NCBI GenBank assembly: GCA_964539925.1
Contig: CAZILB010000084.1
Coordinates: 1 to 17,033 of the forward strand
Direction: 5' to 3'
DNA: 17,033 nucleotides
Source: DP-20 sp964539925
GTDB taxonomy: Bacteria > Desulfobacterota > Binatia > UBA9968
Below the pieces are notes generated by a model, which made no database searches, was not told the origin of the DNA, and saw only the letters and a program-made list of their open reading frames with translations. The stretch's first letter is position 1. The number at the start of each line of letters is the position of its first letter. A program made the position numbers and the translations under genes. Below are positions 7,100-14,266 of the stretch, piece by piece.

Positions 7100-7136
7100 A
7101 AAAAAGCCTGGACCTCTCTAGTTAAGAGACCCAGGC
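7100..7136 (-). terminator. intrinsic terminator, ZTP riboswitch expression platform
   Basis: On the minus strand GCCTGGGTCTCT (7125-7136) pairs with AGAG..CCAGGC (7106-7119) over a short loop with a small bulge, followed by TTTTTT (7100-7105). The 5' arm reuses bases of the aptamer's CGCCTGGG segment. Aptamer folding around the ligand and terminator formation should therefore exclude each other, which makes this an ON switch. Confidence 0.88.
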
Positions 7137-7200
7137 GTTCGGCCGTCTTAGCGCTTTGCACTCCCTCGTGGTCAATTCCACGTTCGCCAGTCGCGCAAAA
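7130..7200 (-). ncRNA. ZTP (pfl) riboswitch aptamer
   Basis: Senses ZMP/ZTP (AICAR phosphates), which accumulate when 10-formyl-tetrahydrofolate limits purine synthesis. On the minus strand P1 is TTTTGCGC (7193-7200) with GTGCAAAG (7154-7161). The conserved core GACTGGCGAAC (7182-7192) follows the P1 5' strand. P2 is GTGG...CCAC, followed by the purine-rich GAGGGA junction. The second domain has GGCCGAACGCC and ends in the near-invariant CGCCTGGG (7130-7137). Element order, core sequences and the overlapping terminator all match the pfl family (Rfam RF01750). A plausible promoter starts about six bases upstream. It controls the aminotransferase-serA-purA operon. The match was made by eye from remembered consensus, but it is extensive. 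Confidence 0.92.
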
Positions 7201-7211
7201 CTTACGAAGGA

Positions 7212-7240
7212 TTTCTATCCCGTCGGCGCGAGATTGTCAA
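7212..7240 (-). promoter_or_regulatory. sigma70-type promoter of the ZTP riboswitch operon
   Basis: Minus strand: perfect -35 TTGACA (7235-7240), 17-base spacer, and -10 TAGAAA (7212-7217, 4/6). The predicted start near 7205-7206 places the +1 just before the 5' strand of riboswitch P1, which independently supports both calls. Confidence 0.75.
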
Positions 7241-7316
7241 TGTATGATTCGGGGGGAAAGTTGCCTAGAGGGACGTTGCTTCCACCGCTCAGACTGTGCG
7301 AAGATCCGCCTACCGA

Positions 7317-7396
7317 ATGAAGCGACTGCTACCGTTCGATATCGACGGCACGTTGACGCGCACGGAAAACGGCCATTTGCCCTTTAACGACGCGAT
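7317..7396 (+). CDS. HAD-superfamily hydrolase, N-terminal fragment cut by the assembly gap
   Basis: The visible 26 codons start with ATG and encode HAD motif I, FDIDGTLTRT. Asp8 is the expected nucleophile and Asp10 the acid/base. This is typical of phosphoglycolate-phosphatase-like HAD enzymes. The frame then runs into the N gap at 7397, so substrate class, cap type and true length cannot be seen. The gene is divergent from the ZTP-riboswitch operon. No clear Shine-Dalgarno sequence precedes the ATG. The bases after the gap (7497-7540) cannot be joined to this frame reliably. Confidence 0.7.
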
Positions 7397-7496
7397 NNNN
7401 NNNNNNNNNNNNNNNNNNNNNNNNNNNNNNNNNNNNNNNNNNNNNNNNNNNNNNNNNNNNNNNNNNNNNNNNNNNNNNNNNNNNNNNNNNNNNNNN
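7397..7496. other. assembly gap (100 N)
   Basis: Exactly 100 undetermined bases, the usual placeholder for a scaffold join of unknown length. The real distance may differ, and whole genes could be missing between the HAD gene and the aldo/keto reductase. Confidence 0.99.
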
Positions 7497-7540
7497 GTCC
7501 GTCGTTGCTATGCTTTTAGAACTCTAGGGGGAGGGACATC

Positions 7541-8536
7541 ATGCAGTATCGAACGATCGGCAACACCGGTTTGCGCGCATCGGAAATCGGCTTTGGCTGC
7601 GGCAACAACGCCGTTCTCATGGTCAAGGCGCCCTATGAGGAACAAGTCAAAGTGGTGCGCCGCGCGCTGGACGCGGGAATTAATTTCTTTGATACGGCGT
7701 TTGCCTATGGTCTGGGCAAATCGGAAGAGAACTTGGGACGGATTCTCAATGACCTCGACGCAACTCCGGTTATTTCCACGAAAATTCGTCTTGAAGCGGA
7801 CTCCGTCGGCAACCTCAGAGGGGCGACCGTTCGGGCGGTGGAGGCCGGCCTGGCAAGGCTCAGCCGGGAGCGGGTCGATTTTATCCAGCTGCATACCAGG
7901 GTCACTCTGGAGCGCGGTCTGGACAAGCGCTTCAGCCTAACCCCAAAAGATGTCCTCGGTCCGAACGGCGTCATTGAAGGTTTCAAGACAATGCGCGATC
8001 GAGGCAAGGTCGGCTATTTCGGTTTCAGCGGCTTGGGCGATCCCGCGGCTCTGCACGAGTTGGTCGACAGCGGGGAATTTCACGGCTTTCAATGTTACTA
8101 TAATCTGCTCAACCCAAGCGCCGGGTATGCAGTACCGCCGGGATTTACGCCATTGAACTACGGCCGGATCCTGGATCGCGCGGCGGCGAAAGGCATGGGA
8201 GCGTTCGTGATCCGTGTTCTGGCAGCCGGGGCGCTTACTTCCGATCCCGGCCGCGGGGGCGGCGGCAGCGGCCAAACCCTGTCGCCGGGCTCCGATTATC
8301 CCGCGGATTTGCGGCGCGCCGAGAAAGTAAAATTAGCCCTAGGGGTCGGTGACAAGGAGATCGCCCAGGCCGCCATTCGATTCGCTCTCACGCAGGCAAC
8401 GGTGTCGGTTGTCCTGGTCGGTTTTTCCAGCGTGACCCATGTCGATGAGGCCGTCGCCTGCTCGGGTGCGCCGCCTTTGTCCGAGGAGCAAATCGCCAAT
8501 CTCAAAAAACTCTGGGAGTCCAATTTCGCCGAGTAA
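7541..8536 (+). CDS. aldo/keto reductase
   Basis: 331-aa NAD(P)H-dependent oxidoreductase of the aldo/keto reductase superfamily, a cytosolic (beta/alpha)8 barrel. It begins with the usual MQYRTIGNTGLRASEIGFG. The catalytic tetrad is complete: Asp51 and Tyr56 (FFDTAFAYG), Lys81 (ISTKI) and His118 (IQLHTR). A glycine-rich linker (about residues 235-242, GRGGGGSG) is unusual for the core and probably lies in a surface loop. The start is set by GGGGGAGGG eight bases upstream of the ATG. The gene is followed after 30 bases by the cyclodeaminase homologue on the same strand, so the two are likely cotranscribed and may act on one substrate. The substrate cannot be told from sequence. Its promoter may lie in the assembly gap. 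Confidence 0.92.
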   Translation: MQYRTIGNTGLRASEIGFGCGNNAVLMVKAPYEEQVKVVRRALDAGINFFDTAFAYGLGKSEENLGRILNDLDATPVISTKIRLEADSVGNLRGATVRAVEAGLARLSRERVDFIQLHTRVTLERGLDKRFSLTPKDVLGPNGVIEGFKTMRDRGKVGYFGFSGLGDPAALHELVDSGEFHGFQCYYNLLNPSAGYAVPPGFTPLNYGRILDRAAAKGMGAFVIRVLAAGALTSDPGRGGGGSGQTLSPGSDYPADLRRAEKVKLALGVGDKEIAQAAIRFALTQATVSVVLVGFSSVTHVDEAVACSGAPPLSEEQIANLKKLWESNFAE

Positions 8537-8566
8537 AAATTCTCAGTTTCGCGGGGAGATGCGATC

Positions 8567-9682
8567 ATGGCCCTGTTTTTTCATTCCGATGACGTCGATC
8601 AGCTGATACCGTTCAAGGAAGCCGTGCAGATCACGGAAAACGCCCTGCGCGACCTGGTCTCGCCGCAGGGCGTCAATGCGCCGCGCAAGCGGCTTAACCT
8701 GCACCGCAATATCGGCGAAGGCCGCTTTGATACCGTGCTCAATGTCTACGCCGGCGGATCGGCTTCCTACGGCGCCATCGGCGCGCAGGTGGCTTTACAC
8801 CGAAAGGCGATCGCGGGCCATACCCAGAAACGGCCGCCGTTTAACCCGGATCAGACCGAATTGGCCTTGATTTACGATACGGACAGCGGCTCGTTGCTCG
8901 GGCTGATGGCACATCGTCCCCGCGATTTCACCGGGGTTGCCGACCTGCGCACGCCGGCGACGAGCCTGGCGGGCCTGGATCTTTTCGCGCGCAGGGACGC
9001 GCGCCGCGTCGGCATCTACGGATCCGGACAGCAAGCCTGGGCGACCTTCGCCGGACTCTGCGAGCTTCGCAAGATCGAAAGCGCCAAAGTGTTCAGCCCG
9101 ACACCCAATCATCGCGAGGGATTCGCAAAAAAGATCAGCTCAAGAACCGGCGTGACCGTAAGACCCGTGGAATCGCCCGAGCTCGCTGCGAAAGACGTCG
9201 ATATCATTCTTTGCATGACCAACACGAATGTGCCCGTCATCGACGGCGCATGGCTCGAAGAAGGGCAATATATCGTTTCGGTGATCGGCAGCAACATTGA
9301 ACTGGTAAAAAGCGGCAACATTGCCGCGCCAAGGCGGGAAATCGACAATGAAACTCTGCGGCGATGTGATTTTATTGTCGCGCTGTCCAAGACGCAGGCC
9401 ATCGACTCGCAGCAAGGCGATATTTATTGGCCTGTGCAGGAGGGGGTGATCCCTTGGGAAAAGGTCGTCGAAATCGCCGATGTGCTGGCCGGTACCGTCC
9501 CCGGGAGGACGGACGAGAGGCAGATCATTCTCTACAAAAATCAGGGCGGGCAGGGGATCGTCGATATTGCGCTGGCAAAGAAGTGTTACGAACTCGCCCG
9601 CGAAAATGGCAAGGGTTACGAGCTGAAAATCGAGCCGCGCCTGAACTGGTGGGTTCAGGGTGGCAGAGCGCAGACATGGTGA
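8567..9682 (+). CDS. ornithine cyclodeaminase/mu-crystallin family protein, copy 1
   Basis: 371-aa member of the NAD(P)-dependent family that includes ornithine cyclodeaminase, ketimine reductase, archaeal alanine dehydrogenase and SbnB. The Rossmann segment is VGIYGSGQQAW, near residues 146-156, with NTNVPVIDGAWLEEGQYI typical of the dinucleotide-binding half. The substrate-site Arg is present in DLRTPATS. At the place where cyclodeaminases carry a substrate-binding Lys (GxK), this protein has Gln74 in IGAQVALHRK (codon 8786-8788), so classical ornithine cyclodeaminase activity is unlikely. The ATG follows a GGGGAG site. It lies 30 bases after the aldo/keto reductase and 43 bases from the stop of a second, convergent paralogue. 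A small CACCG/CGGTG hairpin (9684-9696) follows the stop. True substrate unknown. Confidence 0.85.
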   Translation: MALFFHSDDVDQLIPFKEAVQITENALRDLVSPQGVNAPRKRLNLHRNIGEGRFDTVLNVYAGGSASYGAIGAQVALHRKAIAGHTQKRPPFNPDQTELALIYDTDSGSLLGLMAHRPRDFTGVADLRTPATSLAGLDLFARRDARRVGIYGSGQQAWATFAGLCELRKIESAKVFSPTPNHREGFAKKISSRTGVTVRPVESPELAAKDVDIILCMTNTNVPVIDGAWLEEGQYIVSVIGSNIELVKSGNIAAPRREIDNETLRRCDFIVALSKTQAIDSQQGDIYWPVQEGVIPWEKVVEIADVLAGTVPGRTDERQIILYKNQGGQGIVDIALAKKCYELARENGKGYELKIEPRLNWWVQGGRAQTW

Positions 9683-9725
9683 CCACCGGCTCGGTGACCA
9701 TACCGGACCGTGCGCGCGGTAGAAT

Positions 9726-10787
9726 CTAGGGTTTGACATCCTGCATAAACCACTCGCTCGGAATTTCGTGGCCTATGCCCATTTCTTTCGCCGCTTTGTA
9801 GGCGCAGTAGCCCATGGCGGCGAACTGAACCCCGGTGCCGACGTTGTTCAAGAAAAAAGTAATCTGTTTGTCGCTGGTGCGGCCGGGCCGCTTGCCGGCG
9901 ATCAACTCGCAAATTTCCGGATACCTGCCCCAGTCACGCGGTTTTTCGCGGCGCACGCCGGGCATGTCGTCGATGATCCCGGGCGGCTGGTAGTGCTGGA
10001 TACCGCCAAAATTCGTATGAATGGCGACAACGTCGCATTTATCCAACACGGCCAAATCGGTCTCGAATTCGCGGATGGAATTGTAGTGCATTCCCGGCTT
10101 TAGCCAGGCAAGCTCGATCACCGGGCGCGACGAATTGGTCGCGCTGCAAATCACGTCGCAATCTTTTGCCGCGTCTTCGGCACTCTGTACCGGTTCGCCG
10201 GGGACGCCGGTTGCCGCCGCCATTTCTTCGACGAACGCCTTGCGATGTTCCGGGTTAGGGCTGAAAACTTTAACTTTCTTAATCGGCAGGACGGCAGTCA
10301 TATAGCGGTAATGAGCCCGGGCTTGCCCACCGGAGCCGATGAGGCCGAGGACTTGGGAATCTCTGCGCGCCATGAATTTCATTCCGAGGGCGCTCGTGAC
10401 ACCCACCCGGGTTTGCTGAATCAGCCCGTCCGGCATGATCGCCAGAAGCTCGCCGGTCTCGGCGCTAAAAAGTTGAACCAGGCCGACGAATAGCCCTTTG
10501 CCCGCCAGCGGCAGTTTCTCCAAACGCATCGATCCATGCACCAGTTGCTCTTGAACTATGTCGGAGGTGACGCGCAGCGCCAGGACGCCGTACTTGCCAA
10601 CGCCGCCGTCTACGGACTTAAAACTGTAGGTTGCGTTCGGCAGCGAGTGCGGCAAGTAGGAATGGCAGGTAGGCCGATTGACAGCCCGGCTGGCCGCCTG
10701 CTCACGATAAGATTCCTCCATTAAATTCAAGCATTCTTTGACCGTAAGCGCTTTCTCCACGTCGTCGTTACTAAGAATTAGGGTCAT
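9726..10787 (-). CDS. ornithine cyclodeaminase/mu-crystallin family protein, copy 2
   Basis: 353-aa protein of the same family as the convergent neighbour at 8567-9682, but clearly diverged. LGLIGSGGQARAHY (near residues 142-155) is the nucleotide-binding turn, followed by the shared SPNPEHRKAF segment and CDVICSATNSSRPVI. The family Arg is present in QQTRVGVTSALG. The position of the canonical substrate Lys is Arg72 (ALRVTSDI, codon 10572-10574). The start chosen is the ATG at 10785-10787 with GGAGG seven bases before it. The frame extends 14 codons further, but that stretch runs through the AT-rich upstream region. No operon partner follows. Imine reduction or amino-acid dehydrogenation are possible activities; none can be assigned from sequence. 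Confidence 0.85.
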   Translation of the reverse strand: MTLILSNDDVEKALTVKECLNLMEESYREQAASRAVNRPTCHSYLPHSLPNATYSFKSVDGGVGKYGVLALRVTSDIVQEQLVHGSMRLEKLPLAGKGLFVGLVQLFSAETGELLAIMPDGLIQQTRVGVTSALGMKFMARRDSQVLGLIGSGGQARAHYRYMTAVLPIKKVKVFSPNPEHRKAFVEEMAAATGVPGEPVQSAEDAAKDCDVICSATNSSRPVIELAWLKPGMHYNSIREFETDLAVLDKCDVVAIHTNFGGIQHYQPPGIIDDMPGVRREKPRDWGRYPEICELIAGKRPGRTSDKQITFFLNNVGTGVQFAAMGYCAYKAAKEMGIGHEIPSEWFMQDVKP

Positions 10788-10937
10788 CCAGGGGCCTCCG
10801 TTATTGCGGTTCTTGAATTTTAATAGCACAGGGTGTGGGTGTGGTACAGTGACCGTGAATCCATGCTCCTGTGCACCGTAAGCTCCGGGAAATCGCGCCC
10901 GGTATTGCGCCCGCCATAAGCTGCGCTACCTTTGGGT

Positions 10938-11165
10938 ATGGCGCGAAGGATCCGGGTTACGGTTCAACCTCAGGCGAGAAAGCGCGAAATAACGGAAATC
11001 GCCGACGGCGAATTTCGCGCGGCGATCACGGCGCCGGCGCGCGACGGCAAAGCGAACCTGGCGCTGATCGACCTCCTCGCGGAATATTTTAAGCTCCCCA
11101 AGTCGTCGATTAGGATTCTTCGGGGCCGGTCATCACGCCGGAAACTCGTTGAAGTCGACGGTTAA
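10938..11165 (+). CDS. DUF167/UPF0235 (YggU-like) small protein
   Basis: 75-aa member of the DUF167 family, a small conserved alpha/beta protein of unknown function, often found near yggT. The signature RVTVQPQARKREI...ITAPARDGKANLALIDLLA...SSIRILRGRSSRRKLVEV is complete; DGKAN and the RGxxSRxK motif define the family. The ATG at 10938 gives the expected MARRIRV start. A TTG two codons upstream is also possible, and no good Shine-Dalgarno sequence is visible for either. The gene is divergent from the cyclodeaminase homologue copy 2 and about 185 bases upstream of the MFS gene. No yggT neighbour is present. Confidence 0.85.
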   Translation: MARRIRVTVQPQARKREITEIADGEFRAAITAPARDGKANLALIDLLAEYFKLPKSSIRILRGRSSRRKLVEVDG

Positions 11166-11350
11166 GCAATTTGCCAGTTCATTACCCGCCGATTCGCACG
11201 GACACGGTGAACAGCCAGCGTATTTTTGCTCGTACCGCATGATAACTCCTGCGCGCCCGCGGCCGGTTTCGACTTGCCGCTTGCGCCGATTTGAGGTAGT
11301 GATCGGCTTTAATCGCGGTATATGGCATGTCTTTATAATGGGGTTGGGTC

Positions 11351-12559
11351 TTGTCTAGAGTTGAAACCACAGCAGCATTGAGCACGCCGTTGGCCAGCTG
11401 GGGCCGCTTGGCGGCAAATTCGGCCGCTCATATGACCGAGCATCTGTTTAACGGCGTGATCGCGGTGATATTACCGCTGATCACGGCGTCGCTGGGGTTG
11501 AGTCTTTCCCAGGCAGGGGCGCTCGCGTCGGCGCGGACTTTCATGGCCGGCGTCGCGAGCTTTCCTTCCGGGTTCTTCGCCGATCTCGCGAGCCGCCGCA
11601 GCGTTTTGCTGGGGCTTTGTATCGGCATGATCGGCCTCGCCACCCTCGGCCTGAGCGCCTCCTACACCTTTCCAGCCTTGGCCCTGTTCATGGCGCTGGC
11701 GGGTTTCGGCGGAGGTTGGTTCCACCCGCAGTCGCTAGCCATACTATCGGCGAAATATCGCGATCAGAAGGCCTTTGCCCTCGGCGTCCATGACAGCAGC
11801 GCCAATCTTGGCGAAGTGATCGGGCCTCTCGGGATCGCGCTGCTCCTCGGTTTTTTCGATTGGCGCACCGCGCTGCAAATCTGGGCGCTTCCGGGGATCG
11901 TGATCGGGTTGCTCTACATGCTATTCGGGACCGAGGGCGGCCTCGCCGTGCCGCGCGCCCGCGATTATCGCAAGGCGGTCTGGGAGGACGTTCTTAAGAA
12001 CAGAACCGTTTTCGCTCTGGTCGCCGTATCGACGCTGCGTGCCATGGGGCAAACCGCCCTGGCCGTGTTTTTGCCGCTTTATCTGTCGCTTCACTTGCAG
12101 CTCTCGGCCGCCGCTACGGGCGCATACATGTCGGTGCTATTTCTCTTTGCCGGTATGGCGCCTGCGGTGGTCGGTTGGGTTTCCGATCGCTTCGGCCACA
12201 AGCGGCTGATAGTGGTCTTTTCCATGTTGAGCGTCGTTGTCGTCGCGGCCATACCGTATTTGGGCTCCGGCCCCGCGCTCGGCGTCGGGATGGCCGCGCT
12301 CGGGGCTTTGCTCTGGGCCCTTCGTCCCGTGATTGTTTCCGCTGCCATGTCCTCCGCCCCTCAGCATCTTTCCGGCAGCATTGTGGCATTCATCTACGGC
12401 GCCAATATGGGGGTATCTTTTCTGGCGCCGATCCTGGCCGGGATCGTGGCGGATCGGTACGGCTTGCCGACGGCGCTGACCGCCATTGCGGTTTTTCCGT
12501 TATTAGCCGCAGTTATCGCTTGTGTTCTGGTGAGGTCGCGGTCCGACCCTATGGACTGA
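11351..12559 (+). CDS. major facilitator superfamily transporter
   Basis: About 402-aa inner-membrane transporter with roughly twelve hydrophobic segments in two halves. The loop between segments 2 and 3 carries the MFS motif A pattern GFFADLASRR (about residues 74-83), repeated in degenerate form in the second half as GWVSDRFGHKR. GGGWFHPQSLAI is reminiscent of the fosmidomycin-resistance-like and related efflux subfamilies, but the substrate cannot be told. The frame begins with a TTG at 11351. The first ATG is at 11432 (MTEHLF), directly before transmembrane segment 1, so either is possible; neither has a clear ribosome site. A TATAAT at 11334-11339 without a matching -35 could make a very short leader. 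The 185 bases upstream hold nothing else recognisable. Confidence 0.88.
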   Translation: MSRVETTAALSTPLASWGRLAANSAAHMTEHLFNGVIAVILPLITASLGLSLSQAGALASARTFMAGVASFPSGFFADLASRRSVLLGLCIGMIGLATLGLSASYTFPALALFMALAGFGGGWFHPQSLAILSAKYRDQKAFALGVHDSSANLGEVIGPLGIALLLGFFDWRTALQIWALPGIVIGLLYMLFGTEGGLAVPRARDYRKAVWEDVLKNRTVFALVAVSTLRAMGQTALAVFLPLYLSLHLQLSAAATGAYMSVLFLFAGMAPAVVGWVSDRFGHKRLIVVFSMLSVVVVAAIPYLGSGPALGVGMAALGALLWALRPVIVSAAMSSAPQHLSGSIVAFIYGANMGVSFLAPILAGIVADRYGLPTALTAIAVFPLLAAVIACVLVRSRSDPMD

Positions 12560-12606
12560 CTCGGGTCGTCGCCAGCCGCGGCGGTTCGATTCCGGGTGCG
12601 CCGGAG

Positions 12607-12623
12607 GCCAGCTCAAGGCTGGC
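12607..12623. other. hairpin between convergent MFS and M23 peptidase genes
   Basis: A perfect 6-bp stem GCCAGC/GCTGGC with a 5-base loop, followed by a smaller CGGT/ACCG dyad near 12631-12644. It lies in the 114-base gap between two convergent stop codons, where a bidirectional terminator is expected, but no T-tract follows on either strand. Confidence 0.4.
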
Positions 12624-12673
12624 GCCGCGTCGGTTTGCACACCGAACGGCTCCTTCGAAATTTGCTGCGGGGA

Positions 12674-14104
12674 TTAACGGCGCCGCTGGCGAGCGGTCTT
12701 CGCCGATGTTTTCGTGCTCTTCGTATCGACGATGTCTGCGGCGGTCGAACCGTCCAGTTTGGACTGGATGTTGTCATCGATCCACTTTTGATCCCACCAC
12801 TCGAGCGGCAAGACCGGCACGCCGTGCAAATAGACACCGTAGTGCAGGTGGTCGCCCACGGCCAGACCGGTTTCGCCGGTTCTGCCGATAATTTGCGACT
12901 GCTTGATAGTGTCGCCGTCTTTGACATCGATGGAACTCAGGTGGGAGTAGAGCGTGAAAAGCCCCAATCCGTGATCCATGATGACGGTGTTGCCGTAGAT
13001 GCCCAGATGGCCGACGAAGGCGACTTTGCCGCTATTGGCGGCTTCCACCGGATAGTGTCTCGTGACCGAGAGATCGTAGCCCAAGTGATAGGCGTGGTCG
13101 ATGACTCCATCGCCGTAAACGTAAGTCCTGGCGTCGGCAAAATTGGCCTCGACTTTCGAGTTGCTGAGCTGGCGGAAGGCGCCTCGCCAGAGAATTTCGG
13201 GAGTCGATTTTTGCGTGATGGCCGTGATCTTGTCGTCGTTTTCTTTTCTCAGCCGTTGATTGACGCGGATAAAAACTTCTTGGAGTCTTCCCTGGCGGGC
13301 GCCGACGTCGTCGAGCAGCGGCGCCACTTTCGTGTCGACGAACTCATCGGATATCACGATGGTGCTCTTTCGGTAGTTTACGTTCATCAGTTGATACGCC
13401 AGCCTCATCTCCCTCGTGTTTCCCGCCTTGTCGGTGGCAAAGAGCGTCGGTCTTTCGTTCCGGGGGACGTTGTACGGATGGGCGAAGAAAGCGATAAACC
13501 GGTCCGGGTGTGCCTTGATCTGACCCTGGTAACCCGGGAAAAAATAGTCGCCGATCTTGATGCCGGTCGCGACCGTGTCGGGCGACGCCGTGTAAACAAT
13601 CATGCCCGCGCCGCCGAAATTGATGTAGCGGTCGTCGGCGATGAGATTGAGGGTCGGCGGCGTGATATCGATGGTTACGGCTCGTTCGATCCGGGTTTCG
13701 TTGCCGCGAAAAAAATTCCACAAGGAACGGTCGCGGGCGCTGACGCGCAGCACTGCGGGTCCTTCTTTCAAGCCCGCCAGCTTTGAAGAAAGGGCCACGG
13801 TGAATTTTTGCTCCATCACGGGCTGATCAAACCGCTGCGTCGCGAGCGGATATTCCGTGCCGCCGGAGCTCAACACTGCGGAGAATGACTGCAGTCCGCG
13901 GCCCCGTTCCGTGACATCGATCTCCAGCGGTGCCAGGCCGATCATGCCGGTGTCGGGGTTGATGGTGATCTCCGGCTTGTGCCACTCGAAGCGCGGCGCG
14001 GCCCAATAGATGCCCGCCGCCAATGCGATGGCGAGCAGAGAGTACAATAAACCGGGGCCGGGAGTCAGACGCCCGCGGCTCCTGTTGGAATAAAGAGTGC
14101 TCAT
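12674..14104 (-). CDS. membrane-anchored M23 (LytM-type) metallopeptidase
   Basis: 476-aa predicted peptidoglycan endopeptidase in the cell envelope. A short basic N-terminus (SNRSRGR) and one hydrophobic segment (about 18-36) form a type II anchor. A long periplasmic region (about 40-300) of beta-rich, Ig-like character follows. The M23 domain (about 308-430) has the full zinc and catalytic set: His340 and Asp344 (HLGYD), His388 (YSHLSS), and His419/His421 (GDHLHYG). All catalytic residues are present, so it should be an active hydrolase rather than an EnvC/NlpD-type activator. The tail is Lys/Arg-rich. The start is the ATG at 14102-14104. The frame is open 45 codons further upstream, but that stretch covers the promoter at 14151-14179. 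The gene lies 162 bases after radC and has its own promoter candidate. Confidence 0.9.
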   Translation of the reverse strand: MSTLYSNRSRGRLTPGPGLLYSLLAIALAAGIYWAAPRFEWHKPEITINPDTGMIGLAPLEIDVTERGRGLQSFSAVLSSGGTEYPLATQRFDQPVMEQKFTVALSSKLAGLKEGPAVLRVSARDRSLWNFFRGNETRIERAVTIDITPPTLNLIADDRYINFGGAGMIVYTASPDTVATGIKIGDYFFPGYQGQIKAHPDRFIAFFAHPYNVPRNERPTLFATDKAGNTREMRLAYQLMNVNYRKSTIVISDEFVDTKVAPLLDDVGARQGRLQEVFIRVNQRLRKENDDKITAITQKSTPEILWRGAFRQLSNSKVEANFADARTYVYGDGVIDHAYHLGYDLSVTRHYPVEAANSGKVAFVGHLGIYGNTVIMDHGLGLFTLYSHLSSIDVKDGDTIKQSQIIGRTGETGLAVGDHLHYGVYLHGVPVLPLEWWDQKWIDDNIQSKLDGSTAADIVDTKSTKTSAKTARQRRR

Positions 14105-14150
14105 GATTTGGCTTGAGCCGTCGAAACCACTGCGGGAGTACCTGGCGTTC

Positions 14151-14179
14151 AAGATAAACGCCGGGGAGAACGAAGTCAA
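14151..14179 (-). promoter_or_regulatory. sigma70-type promoter for the M23 peptidase gene
   Basis: Minus strand: -35 TTGACT (14174-14179, 5/6), 17-base spacer, and -10 TATCTT (14151-14156, 4/6). The predicted start near 14144 is about 40 bases before the chosen ATG and supports that start over the upstream extension. Confidence 0.55.
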
Positions 14180-14180
14180 T

Positions 14181-14200
14181 AAAAAGCGCGGAGAATCGCG
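14181..14200 (-). terminator. weak intrinsic terminator candidate after radC
   Basis: Minus strand: a 4-bp CGCG/CGCG stem (14197-14200 and 14187-14190) around a 6-base loop, followed by C and TTTTT (14181-14185). The stem is short. It is placed just upstream of the M23 promoter, where a radC terminator would be expected. Confidence 0.3.
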
Positions 14201-14266
14201 AGCTCCGGCGGGGTCCGAGACCGGATCATACCTCGTCACACGAGATGGCGGGATGTGGCTTGGCGA

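Noticed and set aside
10826..10874. GCACAGG/CCTGTGC inverted 7-mers upstream of cyclodeaminase homologue copy 2
   Set aside because: Arms are only 7 bp and 35 bases apart, with no matching second operator and no regulator gene adjacent. Too weak to call an operator.
11182..11385. 67-codon minus-strand frame between the DUF167 and MFS genes
   Set aside because: No ribosome site and no recognisable motif, and it overlaps the likely 5' end of the MFS gene. Composition is not convincing for a real protein.
12583..12593. GGTTCGATTCC, identical to a tRNA T-loop core, downstream of the MFS gene
   Set aside because: The flanking bases do not form a 5-bp T-stem, and no anticodon arm, D-arm or acceptor stem is present. 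It is probably chance, and no integrase or attachment duplication was seen.
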